From: Sphingomonas elodea ATCC 31461
GTDB taxonomy: Bacteria; Pseudomonadota; Alphaproteobacteria; Sphingomonadales; Sphingomonadaceae
Assembly: GCF_000226955.1 (NCBI RefSeq)
Contig: NZ_AGFU01000001.1
Coordinates: 16,215 to 80,214 of the forward strand
DNA: 64,000 bases
Direction of reading: 5' to 3'
The first letter of the stretch is position 1. The number at the start of each line of letters is the position of its first letter. The notes beneath the pieces are model-generated. The model made no database searches. It saw nothing but the letters and a program-made list of their open reading frames with translations, and had not been told where the DNA came from. Shown here piece by piece: positions 45,735 to 55,608 of the stretch. The position numbers were made by a program, and so were the translations under genes.

Positions 45735-46608
45735 ATGACCGCAGGCGCGGCGGCAGGGCAGGCAAGGCGGCGGCTTCTGGCTTGCCGTCGCCGGGCTCGC
45801 CTCCCTTGCCATTCCCACCTTCGTGACGCTCGGCCGCCAGGTCTGGAGCGCGGAGGGCGGCGTGCAGGGACCGATCGTCCTCGCCACCGGCGCCTGGATG
45901 CTTGCCCGCCAGCGCGGCACCATCGAGGCGCTGCGCCAGCCGGGCAACCTGTTCTTGGGCGGTCTCGCGCTCTTGCTGGCCCTGTGCATCTACACCGGCG
46001 GCCGCGTGTTCGACTTCTCGAGCATCGAAACACTGGGCCTGGTCGCCACCCTGGTCGCCGCCGGCTTTCTCTATTTCGGAGGGCGCGCGATCCGGGCCAC
46101 CTGGTTCCCGGTGCTGTGGTTGTTCTTCCTCGTGCCGCCACCGGGCTGGGCGGTCGATCGCGTGACCGCGCCGCTCAAGGAATTCGTGTCCTACGCGGCA
46201 ACCGGCCTGCTTTCGCGCTTCGACTATCCGATCCTGCGCGAGGGCGTGACGCTCTATGTCGGCCCCTATCAGCTGCTCGTTGAGGACGCCTGCTCGGGCC
46301 TTCGATCGCTGTCGAGCCTTGTCGTCGTCACGCTGCTGTACATCTACATCAAGAACAAGCCGTCCTGGCGCTATGCGCTGTTCATCGCCGCGCTGGTGAT
46401 CCCGGTGGCGGTGTTCACCAATGTATTGCGCATCATCATCCTCGTGCTGATCACCTACCATATGGGTGACGAGGCGGCGCAGAGCTTCCTCCACGTTTCC
46501 ACCGGCATGGTGATGTTCGTGGTGGCCCTGCTGTGCATCTTCGCGATCGACTGGGTGGTCGAGCAGCTTCTCCTCGTACGTCGGAGGCATCATGTTCAAC
46601 CGGCGTGA
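45735..46608 (+). CDS. exosortase (Urf32/GelM position), apparent +1 frameshift near the 5' end
   Basis: Integral-membrane cysteine protease/transpeptidase. The intact frame (from about 45770 to the stop at 46608) has about eight TM helices and the exosortase triad: Cys in YQLLVEDACSGLRSLSSL, Arg in VFTNVLRII, His in SFLHVSTGMVMF. No ATG/GTG/TTG precedes the first helix in this frame; the first is a GTG at 45823. In the adjacent frame, an ATG at 45735 (TTG at 45726) just after the spsE stop encodes MTAGAAAGQARR. Removing one base in the GGCGGCGG run at 45766-45773 joins the two into about 290 residues (32 kDa), the size implied by the name urf32. It overlaps epsI by 17 bp. Confidence 0.8.
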
Positions 46609-47290
46609 CCTGCTGATCGGCGCGGGCTGCTTCGCCGCTGCCGGCGCCTCGCTCGGCCTGAAGCCGCATCGCCGCATGGACCTGCTCGGCGATACCAAGC
46701 TCGACGCGCTGATGCCCAAGGCCTTTGGCGCGTGGAAGGCGGAGGATACCGGCTCGCTGATCGCGCCGGCCCGCGAGGGCAGCCTGGAGGACAAGCTGTA
46801 CAACCAGGTCGTCAGCCGCGCCTTTTCGCGTCCGGACGGCACCCAGGTGATGGTGCTGATTGCCTATGGCAACGCCCAGACCGATCTGCTGCAGCTGCAC
46901 CGCCCGGAAGTCTGCTACCCGTTCTTCGGCTTCACCGTCGAGGAAAGCCATGCGCAGTCGATTCCGGTGACCCCCCAGGTGACCATTCCCGGCCGGGCGA
47001 TGACCGCGAGCAACTTCAACCGTACCGAGCAGATCCTCTACTGGGCGCGCGTCGGCGAGTTTCTGCCCCAGAGCGGCAACGAGCAGCTGCTCGCCCGCCT
47101 GAAGAGCCAGGTGCAGGGCTGGATCGTCGACGGTGTGCTGGTGCGTATCTCCACCGTGACGACCGATGCGGCCGAGGGGCTCGAGGCCAATCTCGATTTC
47201 GCCCGCGAGCTGGTCAAGACGCTCGATCCGCGGGTGCAGCGTCCGTTGCTCGGCACGAACCTGACGCGGCGGCTCGCCGAGCGCGCCTGA
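46592..47290 (+). CDS. epsI: exosortase-associated protein EpsI (Urf26/GelN position)
   Basis: 232 residues (26 kDa, fitting urf26). The N-terminus FNRRDLLIGAGCFAAAGA is Tat-like, with a single helix. The EpsI core includes AFGAWKAEDTG, MVLIAYGNAQTDLLQLHRPE, then VCYPFFGFTV, with the conserved HRPEVC cysteine (about 108-113). EpsI is often fused to the exosortase C-terminus; here it is separate but overlapping, so coupled. A terminator follows. Confidence 0.87.
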   Translation: MFNRRDLLIGAGCFAAAGASLGLKPHRRMDLLGDTKLDALMPKAFGAWKAEDTGSLIAPAREGSLEDKLYNQVVSRAFSRPDGTQVMVLIAYGNAQTDLLQLHRPEVCYPFFGFTVEESHAQSIPVTPQVTIPGRAMTASNFNRTEQILYWARVGEFLPQSGNEQLLARLKSQVQGWIVDGVLVRISTVTTDAAEGLEANLDFARELVKTLDPRVQRPLLGTNLTRRLAERA

Positions 47291-47297
47291 ACGCCGA

Positions 47298-47324
47298 AAG
47301 GGGCGGCAGCCGGTACCGCCCCTT
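47298..47324. terminator. terminator after epsI, shared with atrD
   Basis: AAGGGGCGG and CCGCCCCTT arms with a loop of about nine bases lie between the convergent epsI and atrD stops. A CTTCCCTCT tract follows on the plus strand and CTTTCGG on the minus strand. Confidence 0.7.
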
Positions 47325-47351
47325 CCCTCTCCACCGCACCGGAGCGGTATT

Positions 47352-48746
47352 TCAGCGTTCGTGGAGCGCGTCGCTTCCGGTCTCGAGCATCGGGCCGACC
47401 AGATAGCTGAGCAGGGTGCGCTTGCCGGTCACGATATCGGCGCTGGCGACCATGCCGGGCCGCAGCGGCACGCGCGCCCCGTTGGCGAGGATATAGCCGC
47501 GGTCGAGCGCGATTCGCGCCTTGTAGACCGGCGGCTGACCGTCCCGCACCTGCACCGCCTCCGGGCTGATCCCGACCACCGTCCCGGGAATCATGCCATA
47601 GCGGGTATAGGGGAAGGCCTGCAGCTTCACCTTTACCGGCATCCCGGTCCGGACGAAGCCGATATCGCCATTCTCCACCATCACCTCGGCCTCGAGGCGT
47701 GCATTGTCCGGCACCAGCGAAAGCAGCGGCTTGGCGCCCTCGATAACGCCGCCCTCGGTATGCACCTGCAGCTGCGAGATCGTGCCGCTGACCGGCGCGC
47801 GCAGTTCCCGGAACGAGCTGCGCAGGCTGGCCTTGGCCACTTCCTCCGTCCGGGCTCGCACGTCATCCTGTGCCTTCACCAGCTCCTGCAGGACCTGCGC
47901 ACGGGCTTCCTCGCGGGTACGAACGGACTGGCTGCTGGCGCTTCGCGACTGCTGGCCGAGCCGGGCGACCGACGCGCGGGCGGCGGTCAGGTCCTGCCGC
48001 TCCGAAATGAGCTGGCGGCGCATCTCGACGACGCGCAGCTTGGAGACATAGCCCTTGGCGGCCATCGCCTCGTTTGCGGCGATCTGCTGCTCCAGCAGCG
48101 GCAGCGACTGTTCCAGCTTGCGCACCTGCGCCTGCGCCTCGGCGGCGGCGGAGACGGCAGCCCCGCTGTCCGACCGGCCGGTGGCGAGGATCGCCTCGAT
48201 CTGGGCAAGCCGGGCTCGGGCGAGGCCGCGATGCGTCTCCACCTCCGCGGCGCTGGCATCAGCGGGCGCCGCGAAGCGAAAACCGCGCCCGTCCAGCGCA
48301 TCGATGATCGCCTGGTTGCGCGCTGCATCGAGCTGAGCGCTGACCAGCGCGACCCTGGCCTGGGCGGCATCCGCTGCGCTCATCGTGGGATCGAGCGTGA
48401 TCAGCACCTGGCCCTTGGTCACCTTCTGCCCCTCGCCCACCAGGATCCGGCGCACGATACCCGATTCGGGCGACTGGACGATCTTGGTCTCGCCGATCGG
48501 CGCGATGCGACCTTGGGTGGGCGCCACCACCTCGACCCGGCCGATCGCCAGCCAGGCGCCGGTGATCGCCAGCCCTGCCAGCATCACCCGGCCGGTCATC
48601 CGCGCGGTGGGCGAAACCGGACGCTCGATGATCTCCAGCGCGGCGGGCAGGAACTCGGTGTCATAGGCATCGGCACGCGCCGGCAGCACCGTGCTCCGCT
48701 TGCGCGCGATCGGGCCGCCGCGGCCCAGCGAAACGACGGCGTTCAT
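47352..48746 (-). CDS. atrD: type I secretion membrane-fusion protein AtrD (HlyD family)
   Basis: 464 residues. A cytoplasmic N-terminus precedes one TM (about 50-68, GRVMLAGLAITGAWLAIG). Then comes the lipoyl/barrel-sandwich half IAPIGETKIVQSPESGIVRR (about 80-99), a long alpha-hairpin coiled coil (about 125-300), the second barrel half FRELRAPVSGTISQLQVHT, and the HlyD C-terminal signature GMPVKVKLQAFPYTRYGMIP (about 369-388). Bridges AtrB to an outer-membrane TolC not encoded here. Overlaps atrB by four bases. Confidence 0.92.
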   Translation of the reverse strand: MNAVVSLGRGGPIARKRSTVLPARADAYDTEFLPAALEIIERPVSPTARMTGRVMLAGLAITGAWLAIGRVEVVAPTQGRIAPIGETKIVQSPESGIVRRILVGEGQKVTKGQVLITLDPTMSAADAAQARVALVSAQLDAARNQAIIDALDGRGFRFAAPADASAAEVETHRGLARARLAQIEAILATGRSDSGAAVSAAAEAQAQVRKLEQSLPLLEQQIAANEAMAAKGYVSKLRVVEMRRQLISERQDLTAARASVARLGQQSRSASSQSVRTREEARAQVLQELVKAQDDVRARTEEVAKASLRSSFRELRAPVSGTISQLQVHTEGGVIEGAKPLLSLVPDNARLEAEVMVENGDIGFVRTGMPVKVKLQAFPYTRYGMIPGTVVGISPEAVQVRDGQPPVYKARIALDRGYILANGARVPLRPGMVASADIVTGKRTLLSYLVGPMLETGSDALHER

Positions 48747-50929
48747 GCGGCAATCTCCCCATAGCCGCTCTGGCGGCGGTGCAGGTCGGCATAGCGGCCG
48801 CCAAGGCGCAGCAGTTCGTCGTGCCGGCCGCTCTCGACGATGCGGCCCTGTTCCAGCGTGATGATCCGGTCGCAGGCGCGGACGGCGGACAGGCGGTGCG
48901 CGATGATCACCAGCGTGCGGCCCGCCGAGATGGCGCGCAGGTTGTTCTGGATCAGTTCCTCGCTCTCGGCATCGAGCGCCGAGGTCGCCTCGTCGAACAC
49001 CAGGATGCGCGGATTGCCGACCAGCGCACGCGCGATGGCCAGCCGCTGGCGCTGGCCACCGGAGAGGTTCACGCCGCGCTCGACGATTTCGGTATCATAA
49101 CCGCGCGGCTGGCGCAGGATGAAGTCGTGCGCACCCGCCAGCGTCGCCGCCGCCACGACATGCTCGAACGGCATGGCGGGGTTGGACAATGCGATATTCT
49201 CGCGGATCGAGCGGCTGAAGAGGAGGTTCTCCTGCAGCACCACGCCGATCTGGCGGCGGAGCCAGGCGGGGTCGAGCTGGGCTACGTCCACTTCGTCGAC
49301 CAGCACCCGGCCGAGATCGGGCGCGTTGAGGCGCTGGAGCAGCTTGGCCAGCGTCGACTTGCCCGACCCCGAGGAACCGACGATGCCGAGCGAGCTGCCC
49401 GCCGGGATGTCGAGCGTGATGTCGCTCAAGACCGGCGGCTGGTCCTCGGCATAGCGGAAGGTGACATTCTCGAAGCGGATCGCGCCGTGCAGCACGGGCA
49501 GCGTCGCCGCCGAGGCGGGCCGCGGCTCGACCGGATGGTTCAGCACGTCGCCCAGCCGCTCGATGGCGATGCGGACCTGCTGGAAGTCCTGCCACAGCTG
49601 CGCCATGCGGATCACCGGGCCGGAGACACGCTGCGCGAACATGTTGAACGCGACCAGCGCGCCGACGCTCATCGCGCCGCCGATCACCGCCTTGGCCCCG
49701 AAGAACAGGATTGCCGCGAAGCTCAGCTTCGAGATCAGCTCGATCGCCTGGCTGCCGGTGTTGGCGACGTTGATCAGTCGCTGCGACGAGGCGGTATAGG
49801 CAGCGAGCTGGCGTTCCCAGCGATTCTGCCAGTGCGGCTCGACTGCGGTCGCCTTGATCGTGTGGATGCCGGACACGCTCTCGACGAGCAAGGCATTGCT
49901 GGCCGAGCTCTTCTCGAACTTGTCCTCGACGCGGGTACAAAGCGGCCCCGCGACGCTGAACGAGACGACGGCATAGGCGACCAACGATACGACGACGACA
50001 CCGAACAGCATCGGCGAGTAGAACAGCATCGCCCCGAGGAACACGATCGTGAAAAGGGGGTCGACCATGACGGTCAACGAGGCGTTGGTGAGGAACTCGC
50101 GGATCGTCTCGAGCTGGCGGACGCGGGTGACCGTGTCACCTACCCGGCGCTTCTCGAAATAGCCGAGCGGCAGCGCAAGCAGGTGGTGGAACAGGCGGGC
50201 GCCTAGTTCCACATCGATCTTCTGCGTCGTTTCGGTGAACAGGCGGGTGCGGATCCAGCCCAGTGCTACCTCCCATACCGAAACGGCGAGGAAGGCGAAG
50301 GCGAGCACGCTGAGCGTGCTCATGCTGTTGTGGACCAACACCTTGTCGATCACGCTCTGGAACAGGAGCGGCGCGGCAAGACCGAGCAGGTTGAGCGCCA
50401 GGGTGATCCCCAGCACCTCCAGGAAGAGCTTGCGATAGCGTTGAAACTGCGCGGTGAACCAGGAGAAACCGAAGCGCAGCGTCTGGCCGGCCACCGCGCG
50501 GGTGGTCAGCAACACCAGCGTGCCGGACCAGAGCGCGTCAAGGCCCTCGCGATCAACCTGCTCGGGCGCATGGCCGGGCCGCTGGATGATCACGCCATGT
50601 TCGGTCAGCCCGCCGATCACGAACCAGCCCTCCGGCCCGTCGGCGATCGCCGGCAACGGCTGGCGCGCGAGGCCGCCGCGCGGAACGTCGACCGCCTTGG
50701 CGCGCACCCCCTGCTGTCGCTTGGCGAGCAGGATCAGGTCGTCGACCGTTGCCGCTTCGGCATGGCCAAGCATGTAGCGGAGCTGTTCGGAGGTGATGGC
50801 GATGTTGTGCACGCCGAGCAGCAGCGACAGCGCCACAAGCCCGGATTCGCGCAGCTCGGCTTCACGCTCGGCGACTTCGGGCGCGACGAAGGCGTCCTGC
50901 AGCTGCGCGTGCATCTCGTCGGGTGTCAT
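48743..50929 (-). CDS. atrB: type I secretion ABC transporter AtrB (HlyB-type)
   Basis: 728 residues from the ATG at 50929; a TTG at 50977 is an alternative. The N-terminal C39-like domain (about 10-125) lacks the catalytic Cys: the usual DCG region reads ALSLLLGVHNIAI. It is therefore a substrate-binding HlyB-type domain, not a leader peptidase. A six-TM ABC domain (about 145-430) precedes the NBD with Walker A GSSGSGKST (about 501-509), signature LSGGQRQRLAIARAL (about 607-621), Walker B ILVFDEATSALD and an H-loop. In sphingan clusters the substrate is thought to be a secreted protein such as the lyase; no substrate gene is adjacent. Confidence 0.93.
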   Translation of the reverse strand: MTPDEMHAQLQDAFVAPEVAEREAELRESGLVALSLLLGVHNIAITSEQLRYMLGHAEAATVDDLILLAKRQQGVRAKAVDVPRGGLARQPLPAIADGPEGWFVIGGLTEHGVIIQRPGHAPEQVDREGLDALWSGTLVLLTTRAVAGQTLRFGFSWFTAQFQRYRKLFLEVLGITLALNLLGLAAPLLFQSVIDKVLVHNSMSTLSVLAFAFLAVSVWEVALGWIRTRLFTETTQKIDVELGARLFHHLLALPLGYFEKRRVGDTVTRVRQLETIREFLTNASLTVMVDPLFTIVFLGAMLFYSPMLFGVVVVSLVAYAVVSFSVAGPLCTRVEDKFEKSSASNALLVESVSGIHTIKATAVEPHWQNRWERQLAAYTASSQRLINVANTGSQAIELISKLSFAAILFFGAKAVIGGAMSVGALVAFNMFAQRVSGPVIRMAQLWQDFQQVRIAIERLGDVLNHPVEPRPASAATLPVLHGAIRFENVTFRYAEDQPPVLSDITLDIPAGSSLGIVGSSGSGKSTLAKLLQRLNAPDLGRVLVDEVDVAQLDPAWLRRQIGVVLQENLLFSRSIRENIALSNPAMPFEHVVAAATLAGAHDFILRQPRGYDTEIVERGVNLSGGQRQRLAIARALVGNPRILVFDEATSALDAESEELIQNNLRAISAGRTLVIIAHRLSAVRACDRIITLEQGRIVESGRHDELLRLGGRYADLHRRQSGYGEIAA

Positions 50930-51565
50930 TCCGGTACTGTGCCTCCATGGCGCTACTGTCGGCACCATGTTGAACAAGGTCGGTAAAGACTCGCTTAAGC
51001 CAATTATTTCGGTGGTTTATACGTACCGCCCGCTGCTGGATCCCAAATCCGGTCCGGCTCCCGCTTCGGGTAGCGCGCCGCGAGTCCGTTAGTCCGGTCT
51101 TAAATTTCGACGGACTACCGTTCCGAGGGTTTGAAATCGCCGGATTGAAAGGAACGTTTGCGATCATCACTAGTTGCAGTGCAGCAATCTGAGCCATTTA
51201 CCCCGCGAAACCATGCTGCAAGCGCGAGATGCGCACGCGTGCGGCAGGGTCGCGCAGGCCCCGGGGCTTGATTGCGGCTTTGCAATCAGGATAAGCCGCG
51301 CGCGGTCGCCAAAATCCGTCACAAACGATGACAATGGAGCGGGTGCAAGGGGGATATGCAGTGCCAACGAAGCGTTCATTTCCCTTCTCCGCCGCTTAGT
51401 GACAGGCAGATTGACCGTGACCTTGATTAATCCTTGTCTCAGAAAAGGACCTGTCGGTCGTCGCGCGGACTTTCTTAACCGTGATTGTCCCGTTATAGTG
51501 CAATGCAACAGGCCGAATCGGCCGCTGTCAGCGTGCACAAACCGTTGAGGGAGCCCGACGAGGCA
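50930..51565. promoter_or_regulatory. 636-bp divergent control region between atrB and spsB
   Basis: No gene is supported here: short frames on both strands lack family signals and ribosome sites. The region is AT-richer than its surroundings at 50990-51025, 51095-51165 and 51395-51500. A TATAGT at 51495-51500 could be a -10 box, in which case the ATG at 51503 is too close to be a start. That is one reason to place the SpsB start at 51566. It presumably carries both divergent promoters. Confidence 0.5.
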
Positions 51566-52978
51566 ATGAACGCTTTTGAAGCACAGCGCGCCTTCGAGGA
51601 ACAGCTACGGGCCTATGCGGCACCGAAGCAGAGCGCGATGCCGGCCTTCCGCCGCTCGACGCTGCGCATGATCCTCTACACCGAACTCCTGCTGATCGAC
51701 AGCATCGCGATCCTAGCCAGTTTCTACTTCGCCGCCTGCATGCGCGACAGCAACTGGCTGTCGCTGGCCGGCGTCAATGTCGGCATCTTCCTGCTGCCGA
51801 TCACGCTCGGCACCGCGATCGCCAGCGGCACCTATTCGCTCGAATCGTTGCGCCACCCGATCAGCGGGGTGAAGAACATCCTGTCGGCGTTCCTCTTCTC
51901 GATCCTCATCGTGCTGCTGGGCAGCTATCTGCTCACCACCGAATTGCCGCTGTCGCGAATCCAGCTCGGTGCGGGCGCGCTGATGACGGTGGTGCTGCTG
52001 ATGGCGGGCCGCCTGGTATTCCGCCGCCACGTGCGGGCGATGACCGGCGACAAGCTGCTGGACGAGTTGGTGATCATCGACGGCGTGTCGCTCGATCTCG
52101 CCAGCGATGCCGTTGCGCTCGATGCGCGGATCATCAATCTCTCGCCCAACCCGCGCGACCCGCAGATGCTGCATCGCCTCGGCACGACCGTAATCGGTTT
52201 CGACCGGGTGGTGGTTGCTTGCACCGAGGAACATCGCGCAGTCTGGGCGCTGCTGCTCAAGGGCATGAACATCAAGGGGGAGATCCTCGTCCCCCAGTTC
52301 AACGCGCTGGGCGCGATCGGGGTGGATGCCTATGACGGCAAGGACACGCTGGTCGTCTCGCAGGGCCCGCTCAGCATGCCGAACCGCGCCAAGAAGCGTG
52401 CGCTGGACCTGCTGATCACCGTGCCGGCCGTCCTTGCGCTGGCGCCGCTGATGATCCTGGTCGCAATCGCGATCAAGCTGGAGAGCCCCGGCCCCGTGCT
52501 GTTCGCGCAGGACCGTGTCGGCCGCGGCAACCGCCTGTTCAAGATCCTCAAGTTCCGCTCGATGCGCCAGGCGCTGTGCGACGCGAACGGCAATGTCTCG
52601 GCCAGCCGCGACGACGACCGCATCACCAAGGTCGGCCGGTTCATCCGCAAGACCAGCATCGACGAGCTGCCGCAGCTGCTCAACGTGCTGCGCGGCGACA
52701 TGAGCGTGGTAGGCCCGCGCCCGCACGCACTGGGGTCGCGCGCGGCGGACCATTATTTCTGGGAGATCGACGAGCGCTACTGGCACCGCCACACGCTCAA
52801 GCCCGGCATGACCGGCCTCGCCCAGGTCCGCGGCTTCCGCGGCGCCACCGATCGTCGGATCGATCTGACCAATCGTCTGCAGGCCGACATGGAATATATC
52901 GACGGCTGGGATATCTGGCGGGACATCACCATTCTTTTCAAGACGCTTCGGGTGATCGTCCATTCCAACGCCTTTTGA
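51566..52978 (+). CDS. spsB: undecaprenyl-phosphate glucose-1-phosphate transferase SpsB/GelB
   Basis: Initiating polyprenyl-phosphate hexose-1-phosphate transferase that starts the repeat unit. 470 residues from the ATG at 51566 (GAGG just upstream). It has four or five N-terminal TMs (about 30-165), a Rossmann-like linker (CoA-binding-like, about 180-280), a further TM (about 285-315; RALDLLITVPAVLALAPLMI) and the catalytic bacterial-sugar-transferase domain: VLFAQDRVGRGNRLFKILKF, RSMR, KVGRFIRKTSIDELPQLLNV, and RGDMSVVGPRPHA. Position between atrB and rmlA matches the S-88/diutan clusters. Confidence 0.93.
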   Translation: MNAFEAQRAFEEQLRAYAAPKQSAMPAFRRSTLRMILYTELLLIDSIAILASFYFAACMRDSNWLSLAGVNVGIFLLPITLGTAIASGTYSLESLRHPISGVKNILSAFLFSILIVLLGSYLLTTELPLSRIQLGAGALMTVVLLMAGRLVFRRHVRAMTGDKLLDELVIIDGVSLDLASDAVALDARIINLSPNPRDPQMLHRLGTTVIGFDRVVVACTEEHRAVWALLLKGMNIKGEILVPQFNALGAIGVDAYDGKDTLVVSQGPLSMPNRAKKRALDLLITVPAVLALAPLMILVAIAIKLESPGPVLFAQDRVGRGNRLFKILKFRSMRQALCDANGNVSASRDDDRITKVGRFIRKTSIDELPQLLNVLRGDMSVVGPRPHALGSRAADHYFWEIDERYWHRHTLKPGMTGLAQVRGFRGATDRRIDLTNRLQADMEYIDGWDIWRDITILFKTLRVIVHSNAF

Positions 52979-53098
52979 GGCGGCGGAACCGCGCTGCCGC
53001 GCGCGCAGCAGCGCACAGGCGCATTGACAATCTTACCGCTTCCGCATTTCTCGTTTCGTAGTAGTTGCGGGGTTTCCCCGCGCCATGGGGGATTTTGA

Positions 53099-53977
53099 AT
53101 GAAGGGCATCATCCTTGCGGGGGGCAGCGGCACGCGCCTCTACCCCGCAACGCTGTCGATCTCGAAGCAGCTGCTTCCCGTCTACGACAAGCCGATGATT
53201 TTCTATCCCCTGTCCGTGCTGATGCTGACCGGCATCCGCGACGTGTTGATCATCTCGACGCCCCGCGACCTCCCGATGTTCCAGGCGCTGCTGGGCGATG
53301 GCTCGGCCTTCGGCATGAACCTGAGCTATGCCGAGCAGCCGTCGCCGAACGGCCTCGCCGAAGCCTTCATCATCGGCGCCGATTTCGTGGGCAACAATCC
53401 GAGCGCGCTGATCCTCGGCGACAACATCTATCACGGCGAAAAGATGGGCGAGCGCTGCAAGGCGGCTGCCGAACAGGCGTCGCAGGGCGGCGCCAATGTG
53501 TTCGCCTACCATGTCGACGATCCGGAGCGCTACGGCGTGGTGGCCTTTGATCCCGAGACGGGCGTCGCCACCAGCGTCGAGGAAAAGCCGGCCGTACCCA
53601 AGTCCAACTGGGCGATTACCGGCCTCTATTTCTACGACAAGGACGTGGTGGACATCGCGAAGTCGATCCAGCCCTCCGCACGGGGCGAACTCGAGATCAC
53701 CGATGTCAACCGTACCTATCTTGAGCGCGGCGATCTCCACATCACCCGGCTCGGCCGCGGCTATGCGTGGCTGGACACAGGGACTCACGACAGCCTGCAT
53801 GATGCCGGCTCGTTCGTGCGCACGCTGGAGCATCGCACGGGCGTGAAGATCGCCTGCCCTGAGGAAATTGCCTTCGAGAACGGCTGGCTCGGGGCGGAGG
53901 ACCTGCTCAAGCGCGCAGCCGGTCTCGGCAAGACCGGCTATGCCGCCTATCTCCGCAAGCTGGTGGCTGCCGCATGA
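53099..53977 (+). CDS. rmlA: glucose-1-phosphate thymidylyltransferase
   Basis: First step of dTDP-L-rhamnose synthesis. 292 residues. [20 protein letters not shown] (1-20) binds the nucleotide, [20 protein letters not shown] follows, then [11 protein letters not shown] (about 108-118) with the metal Asp, and [15 protein letters not shown]. Starts 120 bp after spsB and overlaps rmlC by four bases (ATGA). Confidence 0.97.
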   Translation: MKGIILAGGSGTRLYPATLSISKQLLPVYDKPMIFYPLSVLMLTGIRDVLIISTPRDLPMFQALLGDGSAFGMNLSYAEQPSPNGLAEAFIIGADFVGNNPSALILGDNIYHGEKMGERCKAAAEQASQGGANVFAYHVDDPERYGVVAFDPETGVATSVEEKPAVPKSNWAITGLYFYDKDVVDIAKSIQPSARGELEITDVNRTYLERGDLHITRLGRGYAWLDTGTHDSLHDAGSFVRTLEHRTGVKIACPEEIAFENGWLGAEDLLKRAAGLGKTGYAAYLRKLVAAA

Positions 53978-54540
53978 CCAAGGTCCATCACCACGAACTC
54001 TCCGGCGTGATCGAGTTCACCCCCCCCAAGTTCGGCGATCACCGCGGCTTCTTCTCCGAAGTGTTCAAGCAGTCGACGCTCGATGCCGAGGGCGTTGAGG
54101 CCCGTTGGGTGCAGGATAACCAGAGCTTCTCGGCCGCGGCCGGCACGATCCGCGGCCTGCACCTGCAGGCGCCGCCCTTCGCCCAGGCCAAGCTGGTGCG
54201 CGTGCTGCGCGGCGCGATCTACGACGTCGCGGTCGACATCCGCCGCGGCTCGCCCACCTATGGCCGCTGGGTCGGCGTCGAACTGTCCGCCGAGAAGTGG
54301 AACCAGCTGCTGGTCCCCGCCGGCTATGCGCACGGCTTCATGACGCTCGTTCCGGATTGCGAGATCCTCTACAAGGTCAGCGCCAAATATTCGAAGGATT
54401 CGGAAATGGCGATCCGCTGGGACGATCCCGATCTCGCCATCACCTGGCCGGACATCGGCGTCGAACCCGTCCTCTCCGAAAAGGACGCGGTCGCGACCCC
54501 GTTCGTCGAATTCAACACCCCCTTCTTCTATCAGGGCTGA
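53974..54540 (+). CDS. rmlC: dTDP-4-dehydrorhamnose 3,5-epimerase
   Basis: Third step of the pathway. 188-residue cupin. [12 protein letters not shown] (about 22-33), [20 protein letters not shown] (about 49-68) with the catalytic His in RGLHLQ, then [10 protein letters not shown]-like [13 protein letters not shown] with its Tyr. Overlaps rmlA and is three bases from rmlB. Confidence 0.96.
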   Translation: MTKVHHHELSGVIEFTPPKFGDHRGFFSEVFKQSTLDAEGVEARWVQDNQSFSAAAGTIRGLHLQAPPFAQAKLVRVLRGAIYDVAVDIRRGSPTYGRWVGVELSAEKWNQLLVPAGYAHGFMTLVPDCEILYKVSAKYSKDSEMAIRWDDPDLAITWPDIGVEPVLSEKDAVATPFVEFNTPFFYQG

Positions 54541-54543
54541 GCC

Positions 54544-55608
54544 ATGCAGCAGCAGACCTTCCTCGTCACCGGCGGCGCCGGCTTCATCGGCTCGGCGGTG
54601 GTGCGCCACCTCGTCCGCCAGGGCGCGCGCGTCATCAATCTCGACAAGCTCACCTATGCCGGCAACCCGGCCTCGCTCACCGCGATCGAGAACGCGCCCA
54701 ATTATCGCTTCGTCCATGCCGACATCGCCGACACCGCGACGATCCTACCGCTGCTGCGCGAGGAGCAGGTCGACGTGGTGATGCACCTCGCGGCCGAAAG
54801 CCATGTCGATCGCTCGATCGACGGTCCGGGCGAATTCATCGAGACCAACGTCGTCGGCACCTTCAAGCTGCTCCAGTCGGCGCTGCAATATTGGCGCGAA
54901 CTGGAAGGCGAGAAGCGGGAGGGCTTCCGCTTCCACCACATCTCCACCGACGAGGTGTTCGGCGACCTGCCGTTTGACAGCGGCATCTTCACCGAAGAGA
55001 CGCCCTATGATCCCTCCTCGCCCTATTCGGCGTCCAAGGCGGCGAGCGACCATCTGGTACGCGCCTGGGGCCACACCTATGGCCTGCCGGTGGTGCTGTC
55101 GAACTGCTCGAACAATTACGGGCCGTTCCACTTCCCCGAAAAGCTGATCCCGCTGACGATCCTCAACGCGCTGGAGGGCAAGCCGCTGCCGGTCTACGGC
55201 AAGGGCGAGAACATCCGCGACTGGCTGTACGTGGACGATCACGCCAAGGCGCTGGCGACCATCGCCACCACCGGCAAGGTCGGCCAGAGCTACAATGTCG
55301 GCGGCCGCAACGAGCGCACCAACCTGCAAGTGGTCGAGACGATCTGCGACCTGCTCGACCAGCGCATTCCACTGGCCGACGGCCGCAAGCGCCGCGAGCT
55401 GATCACCTTCGTCACCGATCGCCCCGGCCATGACCGCCGCTATGCGATCGACGCGACCAAGCTCGAGACCGAACTGGGCTGGAAGGCCGAGGAGAATTTC
55501 GACACCGGCATCGCCGCGACGATCGACTGGTACCTCGAGAACGAGTGGTGGTGGGGCCCGATCCGCTCCGGCAAGTACGCCGGCGAGCGGCTGGGCCAGA
55601 CCGCCTGA
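54544..55608 (+). CDS. rmlB: dTDP-glucose 4,6-dehydratase
   Basis: Second step of the pathway. 354-residue extended SDR. NAD loop [20 protein letters not shown] (about 6-25), [26 protein letters not shown] with the catalytic Thr-Asp-Glu (about 138-144), then [16 protein letters not shown] (active-site Tyr and Lys, about 160-175) and [18 protein letters not shown]. The stop overlaps the rmlD start by one base. Confidence 0.97.
   Translation: MQQQTFLVTGGAGFIGSAVVRHLVRQGARVINLDKLTYAGNPASLTAIENAPNYRFVHADIADTATILPLLREEQVDVVMHLAAESHVDRSIDGPGEFIETNVVGTFKLLQSALQYWRELEGEKREGFRFHHISTDEVFGDLPFDSGIFTEETPYDPSSPYSASKAASDHLVRAWGHTYGLPVVLSNCSNNYGPFHFPEKLIPLTILNALEGKPLPVYGKGENIRDWLYVDDHAKALATIATTGKVGQSYNVGGRNERTNLQVVETICDLLDQRIPLADGRKRRELITFVTDRPGHDRRYAIDATKLETELGWKAEENFDTGIAATIDWYLENEWWWGPIRSGKYAGERLGQTA

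Noticed and set aside
50930-51565. Small open frames in the atrB-spsB interval
   Set aside because: No ribosome sites, no conserved motifs, and composition typical of non-coding control DNA.
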